Below are positions 1 to 9,150 of a stretch of DNA of 64,000 nt, one piece after another. Location: contig JAPPPQ010000017.1 of NCBI GenBank assembly GCA_028817435.1, forward strand, positions 310,001 through 374,000, written 5' to 3'. Made by a program: the position numbers and the translations under genes. The notes under the pieces are model-generated. The model saw only the letters and a list, made by a program, of their open reading frames with translations. It made no database searches and was not told the origin of the DNA. The first letter of the stretch is position 1, and each line of letters starts with the position of its first letter. The DNA is from Deltaproteobacteria bacterium. Its GTDB lineage: Bacteria; Myxococcota_A; UBA9160; UBA6930.

Positions 1-115
1 ACAAAAAAGCGTCCCGGGGGCCGGGCGCGGCGGGGCCGAAGCCCACGGCGTCAAAGCCGAGTGCCGCGCCGAGGCTGCGAAGCTCATCGGCCAGAGACAG
101 CGCGCCCCGGGACAT
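1..115 (-). CDS. queG: Epoxyqueuosine reductase QueG, N-terminal fragment (cut by window edge)
   Basis: On the minus strand an ATG at 115 opens a frame that runs off the left edge, giving only about 38 residues. The visible part contains LADELRSLGAALGFDAVGFG, which resembles the N-terminus of QueG, the B12- and Fe-S-dependent reductase of the last step of queuosine synthesis. None of the catalytic or cluster motifs lies inside the window, so the call rests on this N-terminal similarity alone. It is divergent from the small peptide gene starting at 173, and the two share a 57-base promoter region. Another protein with a similar N-terminal helix cannot be excluded. Confidence 0.55.
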   Translation of the reverse strand, partial: MSRGALSLADELRSLGAALGFDAVGFGPAAPGPRDAFL

Positions 116-133
116 CTGCCAATCATACGCAGC

Positions 134-164
134 TTGTGGCAGGCGCGGGGGGGCGTGCTATACG
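134..164 (+). promoter_or_regulatory. Predicted promoter of the PqqA-like peptide gene
   Basis: TTGTGG (134-139) and an extended -10 element TGC-TATACG (-10 at 159-164) are separated by 19 bases. Only 8 bases lie between the -10 and the ATG at 173, so transcription should begin about two bases before the start codon. The same 8-base distance is seen at two of the array promoters near 22.0 and 22.4 kb. No ribosome-binding site lies in between. The -35 element is a weak match. Confidence 0.45.
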
Positions 165-172
165 CAGGGGCC

Positions 173-310
173 ATGGACGCAGACGCAATCGCCCGGGAGG
201 GCGCAGGGGAAGAGCGCGCGGGGGCTGCCTGGCAGACTCCCACGGCCGAGATGATCTCGCTCTCCTGCGAGCTCTCCGCCTACGCGCCGGACGACGAGCC
301 GCTCTTCTAG
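173..310 (+). CDS. PqqA-like small peptide (candidate RiPP precursor)
   Basis: This 45-residue frame carries the layout of pyrroloquinoline quinone precursor peptides: W20, P23, L30, E33 and Y37, with the E-x3-Y spacing of the Glu and Tyr that PqqE/PqqD cross-link in PqqA. The core reads EMISLSCELSAYA. Aligned without gaps to the known W-T-K-P-...-E-V-T-M-Y type of PqqA, it keeps Trp, Pro, Leu, Glu and Tyr. It differs in having a long acidic/Ala-rich leader (residues 1-19) and a C-terminal extension, APDDEPLF. No pqqB-E genes are in the window, but pqqA copies away from the main operon are known. It has no Shine-Dalgarno and a promoter whose start point would make the mRNA leaderless. It could still be a chance frame. 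Confidence 0.55.
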   Translation: MDADAIAREGAGEERAGAAWQTPTAEMISLSCELSAYAPDDEPLF

Positions 311-342
311 AGAGCACCGCGCCAGCGCGGCTCGGCGAATCT

Positions 343-360
343 CACCGGCGCAGGCCGGTG
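343..360 (+). terminator. Perfect 7-bp hairpin after the PqqA-like gene
   Basis: CACCGGC (343-349) pairs perfectly with GCCGGTG (354-360) around the tetraloop GCAG, 33 bases after the peptide stop codon and 43 bases before the next gene. There is no U-tract, so it may be a pausing or mRNA-stabilising hairpin rather than a true intrinsic terminator. The remaining bases between 311 and 403 show nothing else. Confidence 0.35.
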
Positions 361-403
361 TGCGGGGCGTTGTGTCTGCATCTCCTGAACGGGGCGAACA
401 GGC

Positions 404-1105
404 GTGAAGTTCTGGCGGCGGTTTTATCAGGGCTTGCAGCGCTACTTCGTGGCGGGGCTGCTGGCCTTTGCGCCCATTGGCATCACCCTCTGGGCTACGG
501 GCTTCATCGTCCGCTGGCTCGACAACCTGCTGCTGCCGCGCCTGCTCAACTCTCTGGAATTCGTGCTGCGCAAAGAAGACCTGCCGGATTTGCCGCTGGT
601 GGGCGCGCTGTTCACGCTGCTGGTCATTTTGCTGCTGGGTGTGGTGGCCCGGCACCTGTTTGGCTGGGAGATGGTGCGCATTACCGAACGGCTGCTGCGG
701 CGCGTGCCGGTGGCGCGCAACATCTACGCGGCGGCGCGGCAGCTTCTCGATTCGGTCATGCGCTCCGATCAACAGAGCGCTTTTCGCCGGGTGGTGCGCT
801 TTGAGTATCCGCGGCGCGGCGTCTATGCCATCGCCTTCACCACCGGGCCGGTGCGGGGCATTGTGCCGGGGCCGGAGGCCCGCAACCTGGTGAATGTCTT
901 CGTGCCCACCACGCCCAATCCCACTTCGGGCTTTTATCTGCTGGTGCCCGAGGAAGACCTCACCCCGGTGGATATCAGCGTGGAGCAGGCATTCAAGCTG
1001 GTTATGTCGGCGGGGCTGCTTGTGCCGGACGGCGAGGCGCAGCAAAAGCCCCGCGCGCTGCAGCCCGGCGCACCCGCGGCCCTGCCCGCACCGGCGGAGC
1101 ACTGA
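404..1105 (+). CDS. DUF502 family membrane protein
   Basis: The 233-residue protein matches DUF502, a conserved inner-membrane family of unknown function. Two hydrophobic segments are visible at about residues 12-33 and 64-86, the first containing the family-like LLAFAPIGITLW. A soluble domain follows with VARNIYAAARQLLDSV and FTTGPVRGIVPGPEA, both typical of the family. The start is GTG with only a weak purine stretch upstream. The TGA stop overlaps the ATG of the wax-ester synthase by one base (TGATG), so the two are probably cotranscribed and translationally coupled. Its job is not known. Confidence 0.85.
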   Translation: MKFWRRFYQGLQRYFVAGLLAFAPIGITLWATGFIVRWLDNLLLPRLLNSLEFVLRKEDLPDLPLVGALFTLLVILLLGVVARHLFGWEMVRITERLLRRVPVARNIYAAARQLLDSVMRSDQQSAFRRVVRFEYPRRGVYAIAFTTGPVRGIVPGPEARNLVNVFVPTTPNPTSGFYLLVPEEDLTPVDISVEQAFKLVMSAGLLVPDGEAQQKPRALQPGAPAALPAPAEH

Positions 1106-2748
1106 TGGCGCGCAACTACGAACCCCTCACCGCTCTCGACAACTCCTTCCTGCTGCTGGAGCGCCCCAACGCCTGTATGCATGTGGCCTCCACGGCCATT
1201 CACGATGCGCGGCCGCTGCGCAACGCAGAGGGCGGCATTGACCTGCCGCGCATTCGCCGCGCCATTGCCGGCGTGCTGCACCGCATTCCGCGCTACCGGC
1301 AAAAGCTGGCCTTTGTGCCCATTGACCGCTCTCCCGTGTGGGTGGACGACGAGGGCTTCAACCTCGATTACCACATTCGCCACACCAGCCTGCCGCGCCC
1401 CGGCGACGAGCGGCAGATCAAGCAGCTTTCGGCCCGGGTCATGGCGCAGCGCCTGGACCGCGCGCGCCCGCTCTGGGAGCTGTGGGTGGTGGAGGGGCTG
1501 GCCGGCGACCGCCTCGCCCTCATCAGCAAGACGCACCACTGCATGATAGACGGCGTGTCCGGCGTGGATTTGCTGAATGTGATTTTGTCGCCCCACCCCA
1601 CCGCCGAGATTGTGGAAGCGCCGCCCTTTGCGCCGCGCCCCGCGCCTTCGCCGCTGGAACTGCTGCGCGGAGAACTGCAGCGCCGCACCGCGCGGGGGCT
1701 GCTGGCCTTCCGCAATGCGCGCGCGCTGCTGGGCGAAGCGCGGGATGCGCGGCGCGAAATTCTGGTGCGGCTGCGGGCGGCGGCCGAAACCGTCGGCATT
1801 GCGCTGCGCCCGGCCTCGGCAACGCCGCTGAATCAAAGCGTCGGCCCCCACCGCCGCTTCGATTGGTGGTCGCTGCCGCTGGCCGATCTGAAGCTCGTGC
1901 GCCGCCGCCTGGGCGGCTCGCTCAACGATGTGGTGCTGACCGTGGTCACCGGCGCAGTGCGGCGCTTCTTCGAGTATCGGCGCGTGGATGTGACGGGCCT
2001 GGACTTCCGCGTGATGGCGCCGGTGAGCGTCCGCAAAACCGACGAGCGCGGCGCGCTGGGCAACCGCGTCTCGGCCTGGTTCGTGCCGCTGCCGCTGGCC
2101 GAGCCCGACCCCGCGCTGCAGTTGCGCGCCATTTCGGGGAACACCGCCGAGCTGAAGGAATCGCAGAGCGCCGTCGGCGCAGAATTGCTCACCCAGGTGG
2201 CGGATTGGACTCCCACCACGCTGCTTTCGCTGGGCGCGCGCAATTTGACGCGGCTGCAATCCTTCAACCTGGTGGTGACCAATGTGCCCGGCCCCCAGGC
2301 GCCGCTGTTTCTGCTCGGCTCGCACATGAAAGAGTGCTACCCGATGGTGCCGATTATGGAGGGCCTCGGACTCGGCATCGCCCTGTTCAGTTACGACGGC
2401 AAGCTGTGCTGGGGCTTCAACGCCGATTACGAGCTGGTCCCCGATTTGGATCGCTTCGTCACCTTCACCCGCGAGTCTTTCGCAGACCTGCTCGCCGCCA
2501 GTGGCGAGCCCCCCGCCCTTGCCGAAGAGCCGCCCGCCCCCGCCGCGCCCGAGCCGGCAACGCCAGCACCGCCCACGCCGACTGCACCGGAGCCGACAAC
2601 GCCTCCGCCGCGCGCCCCCGCGCCTTTTGCGCCCGCGCCCACGCCCGCACCGGCACCTGCGCCCGCGCCCGCGCCCGCGCGGGAGAACGAGTCCACAGAC
2701 GAGAGCGCGACGGGCTATTCGCCGGAGAGCAAGCCCGGCCAGTTTTGA
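1105..2748 (+). CDS. Wax ester synthase / diacylglycerol acyltransferase (WS/DGAT)
   Basis: This bifunctional acyltransferase makes wax esters or triacylglycerol from acyl-CoA and a fatty alcohol or diacylglycerol. The catalytic HHxxxDG motif is seen as HHCMIDG at residues 144-150. The N-terminal MARNYEPLTALDNSFL, the NVPGP motif and the C-terminal YDGKLCWGFNADYE are all family signatures. Residues from about 465 to 547 form a Pro/Ala/Thr-rich tail with a run of alternating Pro and Ala, absent from the typical 450-480 residue enzymes, so this one is longer than usual. The tail runs 34 bases into the convergent YHS gene. Storage-lipid synthesis is the likely role. Confidence 0.92.
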   Translation: MARNYEPLTALDNSFLLLERPNACMHVASTAIHDARPLRNAEGGIDLPRIRRAIAGVLHRIPRYRQKLAFVPIDRSPVWVDDEGFNLDYHIRHTSLPRPGDERQIKQLSARVMAQRLDRARPLWELWVVEGLAGDRLALISKTHHCMIDGVSGVDLLNVILSPHPTAEIVEAPPFAPRPAPSPLELLRGELQRRTARGLLAFRNARALLGEARDARREILVRLRAAAETVGIALRPASATPLNQSVGPHRRFDWWSLPLADLKLVRRRLGGSLNDVVLTVVTGAVRRFFEYRRVDVTGLDFRVMAPVSVRKTDERGALGNRVSAWFVPLPLAEPDPALQLRAISGNTAELKESQSAVGAELLTQVADWTPTTLLSLGARNLTRLQSFNLVVTNVPGPQAPLFLLGSHMKECYPMVPIMEGLGLGIALFSYDGKLCWGFNADYELVPDLDRFVTFTRESFADLLAASGEPPALAEEPPAPAAPEPATPAPPTPTAPEPTTPPPRAPAPFAPAPTPAPAPAPAPAPARENESTDESATGYSPESKPGQF

Positions 2749-3167
2749 TCGGCCTGCTCGATAAATTCGCCCTGCTGCTTCGACCAGCGCGCGCGCACTT
2801 CTTTGTCGTAATTCAGGTAGAGGCGATCTTCCACAATGCTCCACGCTTCGGGATCAATCTTCGCCGTGTAGCCATGGGCCACGGCGTAGGCGCAATAGCC
2901 GCCATAGCGCGGCGCATAGCGCTCGGGCTCGGCCAAAAAGCGCTGGCGATTTGCGGCGCTGGCAAAGCGCCAGCTCGCGCCGTTCCAGTCCGCGGCGAAT
3001 TTGCGCGAACCCTCGACAAAGCGGCCCTCGCTGAAATAGGCCACCGGGTCCGCACCCCCAATCGCCACGCCAAACAGACTCTTGTTCACCGGCTCAAGGG
3101 CCCGCGCCCCGGCCACCGCAGTGAATGCCAGTGCCAGTGCCAGAACAAACGCAACGCGCTTTTGCAT
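2715..3167 (-). CDS. YHS domain-containing exported protein
   Basis: A 150-residue protein with an N-terminal signal peptide (about residues 1-23, ending ARALE) and a YHS domain: DPVAYFSEGRFVEGS, then a run of aromatic and basic residues through APRYGGYCAYAVAHG. YHS domains are small and often linked to metal or copper handling; the two YGGYCAYA cysteine/aromatic positions fit that. I chose the ATG at 3167 because AAGGAGG stands just upstream. A longer frame reaches 3635 but lacks a ribosome-binding site and covers the amt start. The 3' end overlaps the convergent WS/DGAT gene by 34 bases. Substrate unknown. Confidence 0.82.
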   Translation of the reverse strand: MQKRVAFVLALALAFTAVAGARALEPVNKSLFGVAIGGADPVAYFSEGRFVEGSRKFAADWNGASWRFASAANRQRFLAEPERYAPRYGGYCAYAVAHGYTAKIDPEAWSIVEDRLYLNYDKEVRARWSKQQGEFIEQADQNWPGLLSGE

Positions 3168-3468
3168 GACTTGCCTCCTTGTTTCTTTCGCCGCCATTCT
3201 TTCGCCACCGGCGCGAAAAATCTCGCGCCGCCCCGGCGGCGGGCGTGAGAATACACCGCCCCACTGCGCGGCGCGCCCGCCCGCCCGGCCCGGCCGCGTC
3301 CAAATGCAAAGCGGCGGCGAATCCCATCCAGCCCTGCCCCGGCCCGAGTGCGCAGATTTCGGCACATTCCGGGAAAATTTAGCGCGCCGCCGGGGGCAAA
3401 AGCCCTTGCATATGCGCGCATTCTTCTGCCAGCATTGCGCCGTTCGTCGGCGAATGGAGGACACCCCC
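3168..3468. other. Divergent intergenic region between YHS gene and amt
   Basis: This 301-base gap separates two divergent genes and should carry both promoters. Ribosome-binding sites are clear at each end (AAGGAGG for the YHS gene, GGAGG at about 3457-3461 for amt). No convincing sigma-70 promoter was found. A sigma-54-like GG...GC element near 3390-3410 has the wrong spacing (11 rather than 10 bases between the GG and GC pairs). Confidence 0.6.
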
Positions 3469-5235
<1,767 letters not shown>

Positions 5236-5266
5236 GGCGCGAGCGAAAAGGCAGGAGGAGACGGAA

Positions 5267-6715
5267 ATGGCAATTTGGAGCCTGCTCGGTTGGATCGCCG
5301 GGGGCGCCGCGCTGATTCTGGCCGCCGGCTTTGGCTTGTTCCGCTGGCTCTATGTGCGCGTTCCCGCCAACCTGGCCTTCATCCGCACCGGGCTGGGCGG
5401 CAGCAAGCCCGTGGCCGATGCCGGCGCTTTTGTGCTGCCCATCGTGCACAACATCCAGTGGCTCTCGCTGGAAACTTTCAAGATTGAAATTTTGCGCGAC
5501 AAGCGCGAGGCGTTCATTACCCGCGACCGCTATCGCGTGGACATCGGGGCGGAATTCTATGTGAAGATTCTCCCCGAGCCGGCCATGATCGAAGCGGCGA
5601 GCCGCTCGCTGGGCGACCGCAGCTTCAGTTCCGAGGGCATTCTGGGCCTGCTGGGCGAAAAGCTCATCTCGGCCATGCGCAGCGTGGTGGCCGAAATGGA
5701 GCTCGTCGCCCTGCACGAGAACCGGCGCGGCTTCGCGCAGTTTGTGCTGGAAACCGTCAGCGAGCCGCTGGCGCAAAACGGCCTGGGCGTGGAGGATGTG
5801 GCGATCTTCCACCTGGACCAGACCGACAAGACGCACCTGGATCCCAGCAACATTTTCGACGCCGAGGGCCTGCGCCAGATTACCGCCCAGACCAGCGTGC
5901 GCAGCCAGGAGCGCAACGAGATTGAGCGCACCACCGAGGTGGAGATCAAGCGCAAGGATGTGGAGGCGGTGCGCCTGAAGCTCGACCTGGACCGCGAGCA
6001 GGCATTTGCCGAAGCCGAACAGCGCCGCCAGATTGACGCCTTCCGCTTCGACCAGCAGCGCGAGACCCGGGAATCGGAACTGCAAAACGAGGTGCGGGTG
6101 ATTGAGGGCGAGCGCGACCGCGAACTGGCGAACATCGAGCGCCAGCGCGCCATTGAGTCCGCCCAGCAGCAGCGCCTGGAGACCCAGGCTGAGCGCGAGC
6201 GCGCCGAGCAGGCCGTGCGCACGGTGAGCGAGACCGCGGCCGCCGAGCGCGCCAAGCAGGTGGCGCTGATCCGCGCCGCCCACGAGCTGGAGGTGGCCGG
6301 CCAGCGCGTCGGCGCCATGGAGCGCATGGCCGAAGGCCGGCTGCGCAAGGGCGAGGCCAAGGCCAAGGTGCGCGAGCTGTTGCGCCGGGCCGAGAACCTC
6401 ACCGAGCCCAAGCTGATCTATCGCCAGGTGGCCATGCAGCTCATTGAGAAGATGCCCGAAATCGCCCGCGAGTTGATGGAGCCCGCGCGCCACATCGACT
6501 CCATCCGCGTGCTCGATGTGAACGGCCTGGGCGGCGGCGGGGAATCCGGCGATGGCGACGGCGACCCGGTGCGCCGCGTGTATTCCGCCCTGCTGGGAAC
6601 CGGCGCGGCCCTGCCCCTGCTGAAAGAGCTGCTGAGCTACGCCGGCGAATCCGGCATGCTCGACACCCTCGGCGAGCACCTGCCCGGCCTCTCCCGCAAG
6701 AAGCCGAAGGACTAA
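5267..6715 (+). CDS. Flotillin / YqiK-like SPFH membrane protein
   Basis: The 482-residue protein has one N-terminal membrane helix (residues 5-25), an SPFH domain beginning RVPANLAFIRTGLGGSKPV, and a long charged coiled coil rich in Glu, Arg, Gln and Ala (roughly residues 200-400). This is the flotillin/YqiK layout; such proteins scaffold membrane microdomains. The ATG at 5267 follows AGGAGGAG. It lies 31 bases downstream of amt and could share its transcript. A C-terminal segment (LLSYAGESGMLDTLGEHL) follows a Gly/Asp-rich linker. There is no adjacent NfeD-type partner; that gene sits with the slipin near 14-15 kb. Confidence 0.88.
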   Translation: MAIWSLLGWIAGGAALILAAGFGLFRWLYVRVPANLAFIRTGLGGSKPVADAGAFVLPIVHNIQWLSLETFKIEILRDKREAFITRDRYRVDIGAEFYVKILPEPAMIEAASRSLGDRSFSSEGILGLLGEKLISAMRSVVAEMELVALHENRRGFAQFVLETVSEPLAQNGLGVEDVAIFHLDQTDKTHLDPSNIFDAEGLRQITAQTSVRSQERNEIERTTEVEIKRKDVEAVRLKLDLDREQAFAEAEQRRQIDAFRFDQQRETRESELQNEVRVIEGERDRELANIERQRAIESAQQQRLETQAERERAEQAVRTVSETAAAERAKQVALIRAAHELEVAGQRVGAMERMAEGRLRKGEAKAKVRELLRRAENLTEPKLIYRQVAMQLIEKMPEIARELMEPARHIDSIRVLDVNGLGGGGESGDGDGDPVRRVYSALLGTGAALPLLKELLSYAGESGMLDTLGEHLPGLSRKKPKD

Positions 6716-6754
6716 TTTGACCCCGGCGCGGGAGCGTGGCAGGCTCTGCCTCGC

Positions 6755-6830
6755 GCGCGAGTAGCTCAGTTGGTAGAGCATCGGCTTCCCAAGCCGAGGG
6801 TCGCGGGTTCGAATCCCGTCTCGCGCTCCA
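6755..6830 (+). tRNA. tRNA-Gly (anticodon CCC)
   Basis: A complete 76-base cloverleaf with encoded CCA. The acceptor stem GCGCGAG pairs with CTCGCGC, the D arm is TAGCTCAGTTGGTAGAGCA, the anticodon stem TCGGC/GCCGA holds loop TTCCCAA with CCC at 6788-6790, and the T loop is TTCGAAT. It reads GGG codons. Its last base (6830) abuts the stop codon of convergent aroQ (6831). Confidence 0.97.
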
Positions 6831-7274
6831 TCAGCCGCGCAGATGGGCGAGCAGGGCTTCCAGGGCTAGGCGGTAGCTCTGCGGGCCGAAGCCGCAGACG
6901 ACGCCGGCGGCAATATCCGAGATGAGCGAGCGGCGGCGGAATTCTTCGCGCGCAAAGACATTGGAGAGATGCACCTCTACCACGGGCAGGGCCGCGGCCA
7001 GCAGGGCATCGCGCAGCGCCACGCTGGTGTGGGTGAAGCCGCCGGGGTTGATGAGAATGCCATCGGCCTGGTCCGGCGCGCGCTGAATGCGGTCTATGAG
7101 CGCGCCTTCGTGATTGGACTGGAAGCACTGCACTTGCGCGCCGGCCTGGCTGCCCTGGGTTTGCAGGGCGGCGTCAATTTCGGCCAGGCTGTGGCGGCCG
7201 TAAAGGCCCGGCTCGCGCTGGCCGAGCAGGTTGAGGTTGGGGCCGTGCAGCACCAGCACGCGGGCGGCATTCAT
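6831..7274 (-). CDS. aroQ: 3-dehydroquinate dehydratase, type II
   Basis: Third step of the shikimate pathway: 3-dehydroquinate to 3-dehydroshikimate. At 147 residues it has normal type II length. Motifs: [16 protein letters not shown] at the N-terminus with the active-site loop and Tyr, [22 protein letters not shown], and [14 protein letters not shown] with the catalytic His region. It is the last gene of aroK-aroB-aroQ on the minus strand, 24 bases after aroB. Its stop codon directly touches the 3' end of the opposite-strand tRNA-Gly. Confidence 0.96.
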   Translation of the reverse strand: MNAARVLVLHGPNLNLLGQREPGLYGRHSLAEIDAALQTQGSQAGAQVQCFQSNHEGALIDRIQRAPDQADGILINPGGFTHTSVALRDALLAAALPVVEVHLSNVFAREEFRRRSLISDIAAGVVCGFGPQSYRLALEALLAHLRG

Positions 7275-7298
7275 TGGGGCAGTGTAGCGATTTTGGAT

Positions 7299-8486
7299 TC
7301 AGCGGCGGCGCGCGGGGTAGAATTGCGCGGGGCGCAGGGGGAGAAGCTCGGCGCGGCCAATCTCGCGCAAAACGACGCAGCGAATCTGCGCGCCGCTGCG
7401 CTTTTTGTCGGAAGCAATGGCGCGCAAATAATGCGCGCGGGGGTGGGCGGGAAGCTGGGTGGGCAGGCCGAAGCGCCCGAGCAGATCTGCCAGCCGGGCG
7501 CGGGTGCCGGAGGGGCACAGGCCCAGGGACTCGCTGAGGGCGGCGGCGTGCACCATGCCCATGGCGACGGCTTCGCCGTGCAAAACGCGGTAGCCCGAAA
7601 GCGCCTCCACTGCATGGCCCAGGGTGTGGCCGAAGTTGAGCAGGGCGCGGGGGCCGGCCTCGCGCTCGTCTTTGGCCACTACCGAGGCTTTGATGCGGCA
7701 GTTGCGCGCCAGCACGGGAAGCAGCGTTTGGGGATCGCCTGCCAGCAGGCGCTCGGCGCTGCGCTCCAGCCGGGCAAAGAGAGCGGCATCGCAAATGGCG
7801 GCGTGCTTCACAATCTCTGCCCAGCCGGCGCGAAGCTGGCGCGGGGGCAGGGTCTGCAGGGTGGCGGCGTCCATCCACACCAGGCGGGGCTGGTGAAATG
7901 CGCCGACCAGGTTTTTGCCGCCCGCCTTGTTGTTTCCGAGCGGAAGGTTCACGCCGGTCTTGCCGCCCACGCTGGCATCGGCCATGGCCAGCAAGGTGGT
8001 GGGAACCTGCACCAGCGGCAGGCCGCGCAGCAGGGTGGCGGCAACGAAGCCGGCCAGATCGCCCACCACGCCGCCGCCCAGCGCTACCACGGCGCTGCTG
8101 CGCTCGGCTTCGGCGTTGAGCATTTGCTCGTAGAGGCGGCGCGCGGAGGCGAGGCTCTTGTTGCGCTCGCCGTCCGGGGCCGCAATGCGCCGGACGCGCA
8201 ATCCCGCGGCGCGCAGAGAGCGGGCGGCCCGCGCGCCGTAATGGCGCTCTACCGGCGGCGGCGCCACCAGCATGGCGCTGCGGCACTGCGGCAACCGCGC
8301 GCGCAGGGCTGCGCCAAGGGCAGACAGGGTGCCGAAGCCCAGCACGATGTCGTAGCTGCGCGGCCCCAGGCCGACGCGAACGCGGCGCAGAGACTGCGCG
8401 GGCCGGGCCTTGGCGGGCCGGGTGCTCTGTGCGCGGGCGGGCTGGGCGCGGGGCGAGCTCAACGGGGGGCTTTCTATTGCACCCAC
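7299..8486 (-). CDS. aroB: 3-dehydroquinate synthase
   Basis: Converts DAHP to 3-dehydroquinate using NAD and a divalent metal. Visible motifs are ALGGGVVGDLAGFVAAT, VPTTLLAMADASVGGKTGVN with the nucleotide/substrate lysine, and the zinc-binding NFGHTLGHAVE. The 395-residue protein has an Ala/Pro/Arg-rich N-terminal extension of about 30 residues before the conserved part (RVGLGPRSYDIVLG), so translation may start further in. As called, its start overlaps the aroK stop by 13 bases, indicating an operon. Confidence 0.95.
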   Translation of the reverse strand: MGAIESPPLSSPRAQPARAQSTRPAKARPAQSLRRVRVGLGPRSYDIVLGFGTLSALGAALRARLPQCRSAMLVAPPPVERHYGARAARSLRAAGLRVRRIAAPDGERNKSLASARRLYEQMLNAEAERSSAVVALGGGVVGDLAGFVAATLLRGLPLVQVPTTLLAMADASVGGKTGVNLPLGNNKAGGKNLVGAFHQPRLVWMDAATLQTLPPRQLRAGWAEIVKHAAICDAALFARLERSAERLLAGDPQTLLPVLARNCRIKASVVAKDEREAGPRALLNFGHTLGHAVEALSGYRVLHGEAVAMGMVHAAALSESLGLCPSGTRARLADLLGRFGLPTQLPAHPRAHYLRAIASDKKRSGAQIRCVVLREIGRAELLPLRPAQFYPARRR

Positions 8487-9121
8487 TGCGCAATTTCCTC
8501 CGCCAGCGATTCGGGGCTGCGGTCGTCGGTATCCACGATGAGATCACTGCGCATATACAACGGTTCGCGCTCGGCCAAAAGTTGCGCCAACCACACACGA
8601 ACCTGATCCGGTGAAGTGCTATCCGCGTCTTTAATCAGCGGGCGATGCCTTGCCAACCGCTCCACTTGCTTGCGACTCTTTGCCTGCTCTCGTCGCTCAT
8701 TCCGTTTTACGGGCGCCAGTCGCACCAGCAACCTTTTCATCCTTTCCAGCCGGTTTGGCTGATAGGCGGCATCAACCCATCTTCGCGCCAGAGTTTCCGG
8801 CCGGGCGCGCAAATAAATCACCAAACCGTTCTTGCGAAGGCGATTCGCCCCCTCCCAAAGAAGCGCGCCGCCACCGAGAGCAACCACCGCTTTGCGCCCC
8901 GCAACAGAAGTGATTGCGTCGCGCTCAAAGCGGCGAAAGGTCGGTTCGCCCCTCTTCTCGAAAATCTCATCAATTCCCATGCGAGCCTTGGCTTCTACTA
9001 TGCCATCGGTGTCCTGAAACTCAACCTTCAGGAGATCGGCGAGCTGTTTGCCCACCGTGGACTTCCCCGCCCCCATCATTCCGACGAGCCACACGGTTTC
9101 GCCACTCATTGGCCGCAGCAT
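8474..9121 (-). CDS. aroK: Shikimate kinase with enlarged basic lid insertion
   Basis: Phosphorylates shikimate at the 3-hydroxyl. The P-loop VGMMGAGKSTVGKQLA is near the N-terminus, followed by FQDTDGIVE (Mg/shikimate Asp), FEKRGEPTFRRFE and ALGGGALL. The family is usually about 170 residues; this one has 215 because of a basic insertion of some 25-30 residues in the lid region between RRWVDAA and HRPLI, rich in Arg, Lys and Glu. By eye its DNA is less GC-rich than aroB and ribF. An internal ATG (MSGETVW) four codons in is an alternative start. First gene of the aro operon. Confidence 0.93.
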   Translation of the reverse strand: MLRPMSGETVWLVGMMGAGKSTVGKQLADLLKVEFQDTDGIVEAKARMGIDEIFEKRGEPTFRRFERDAITSVAGRKAVVALGGGALLWEGANRLRKNGLVIYLRARPETLARRWVDAAYQPNRLERMKRLLVRLAPVKRNERREQAKSRKQVERLARHRPLIKDADSTSPDQVRVWLAQLLAEREPLYMRSDLIVDTDDRSPESLAEEIAQWVQ

Positions 9122-9150
9122 AGCAAATGCAAAATTCGCAGGCCCCTGCC

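Noticed and set aside
61-804. A 247-codon plus-strand frame covering the DUF502 gene
   Set aside because: It is in a different frame from the conserved DUF502 protein, has Arg/Ala/Gly-rich composition and overlaps the PqqA-like peptide frame.
934-2844. A 636-codon minus-strand open frame antisense to the WS/DGAT gene
   Set aside because: Long antisense frames arise from high GC at third codon positions; its sequence is Arg/Gln/His-rich without family motifs, while the plus strand encodes a clear WS/DGAT. The same applies to similar frames opposite ribBA, icmF, folD and gcvPB.
3385-3410. Possible sigma-54 promoter upstream of amt (GG...TTGCA)
   Set aside because: The GG and GC pairs are 11 bases apart instead of the required 10, and the rest of the consensus is poor.
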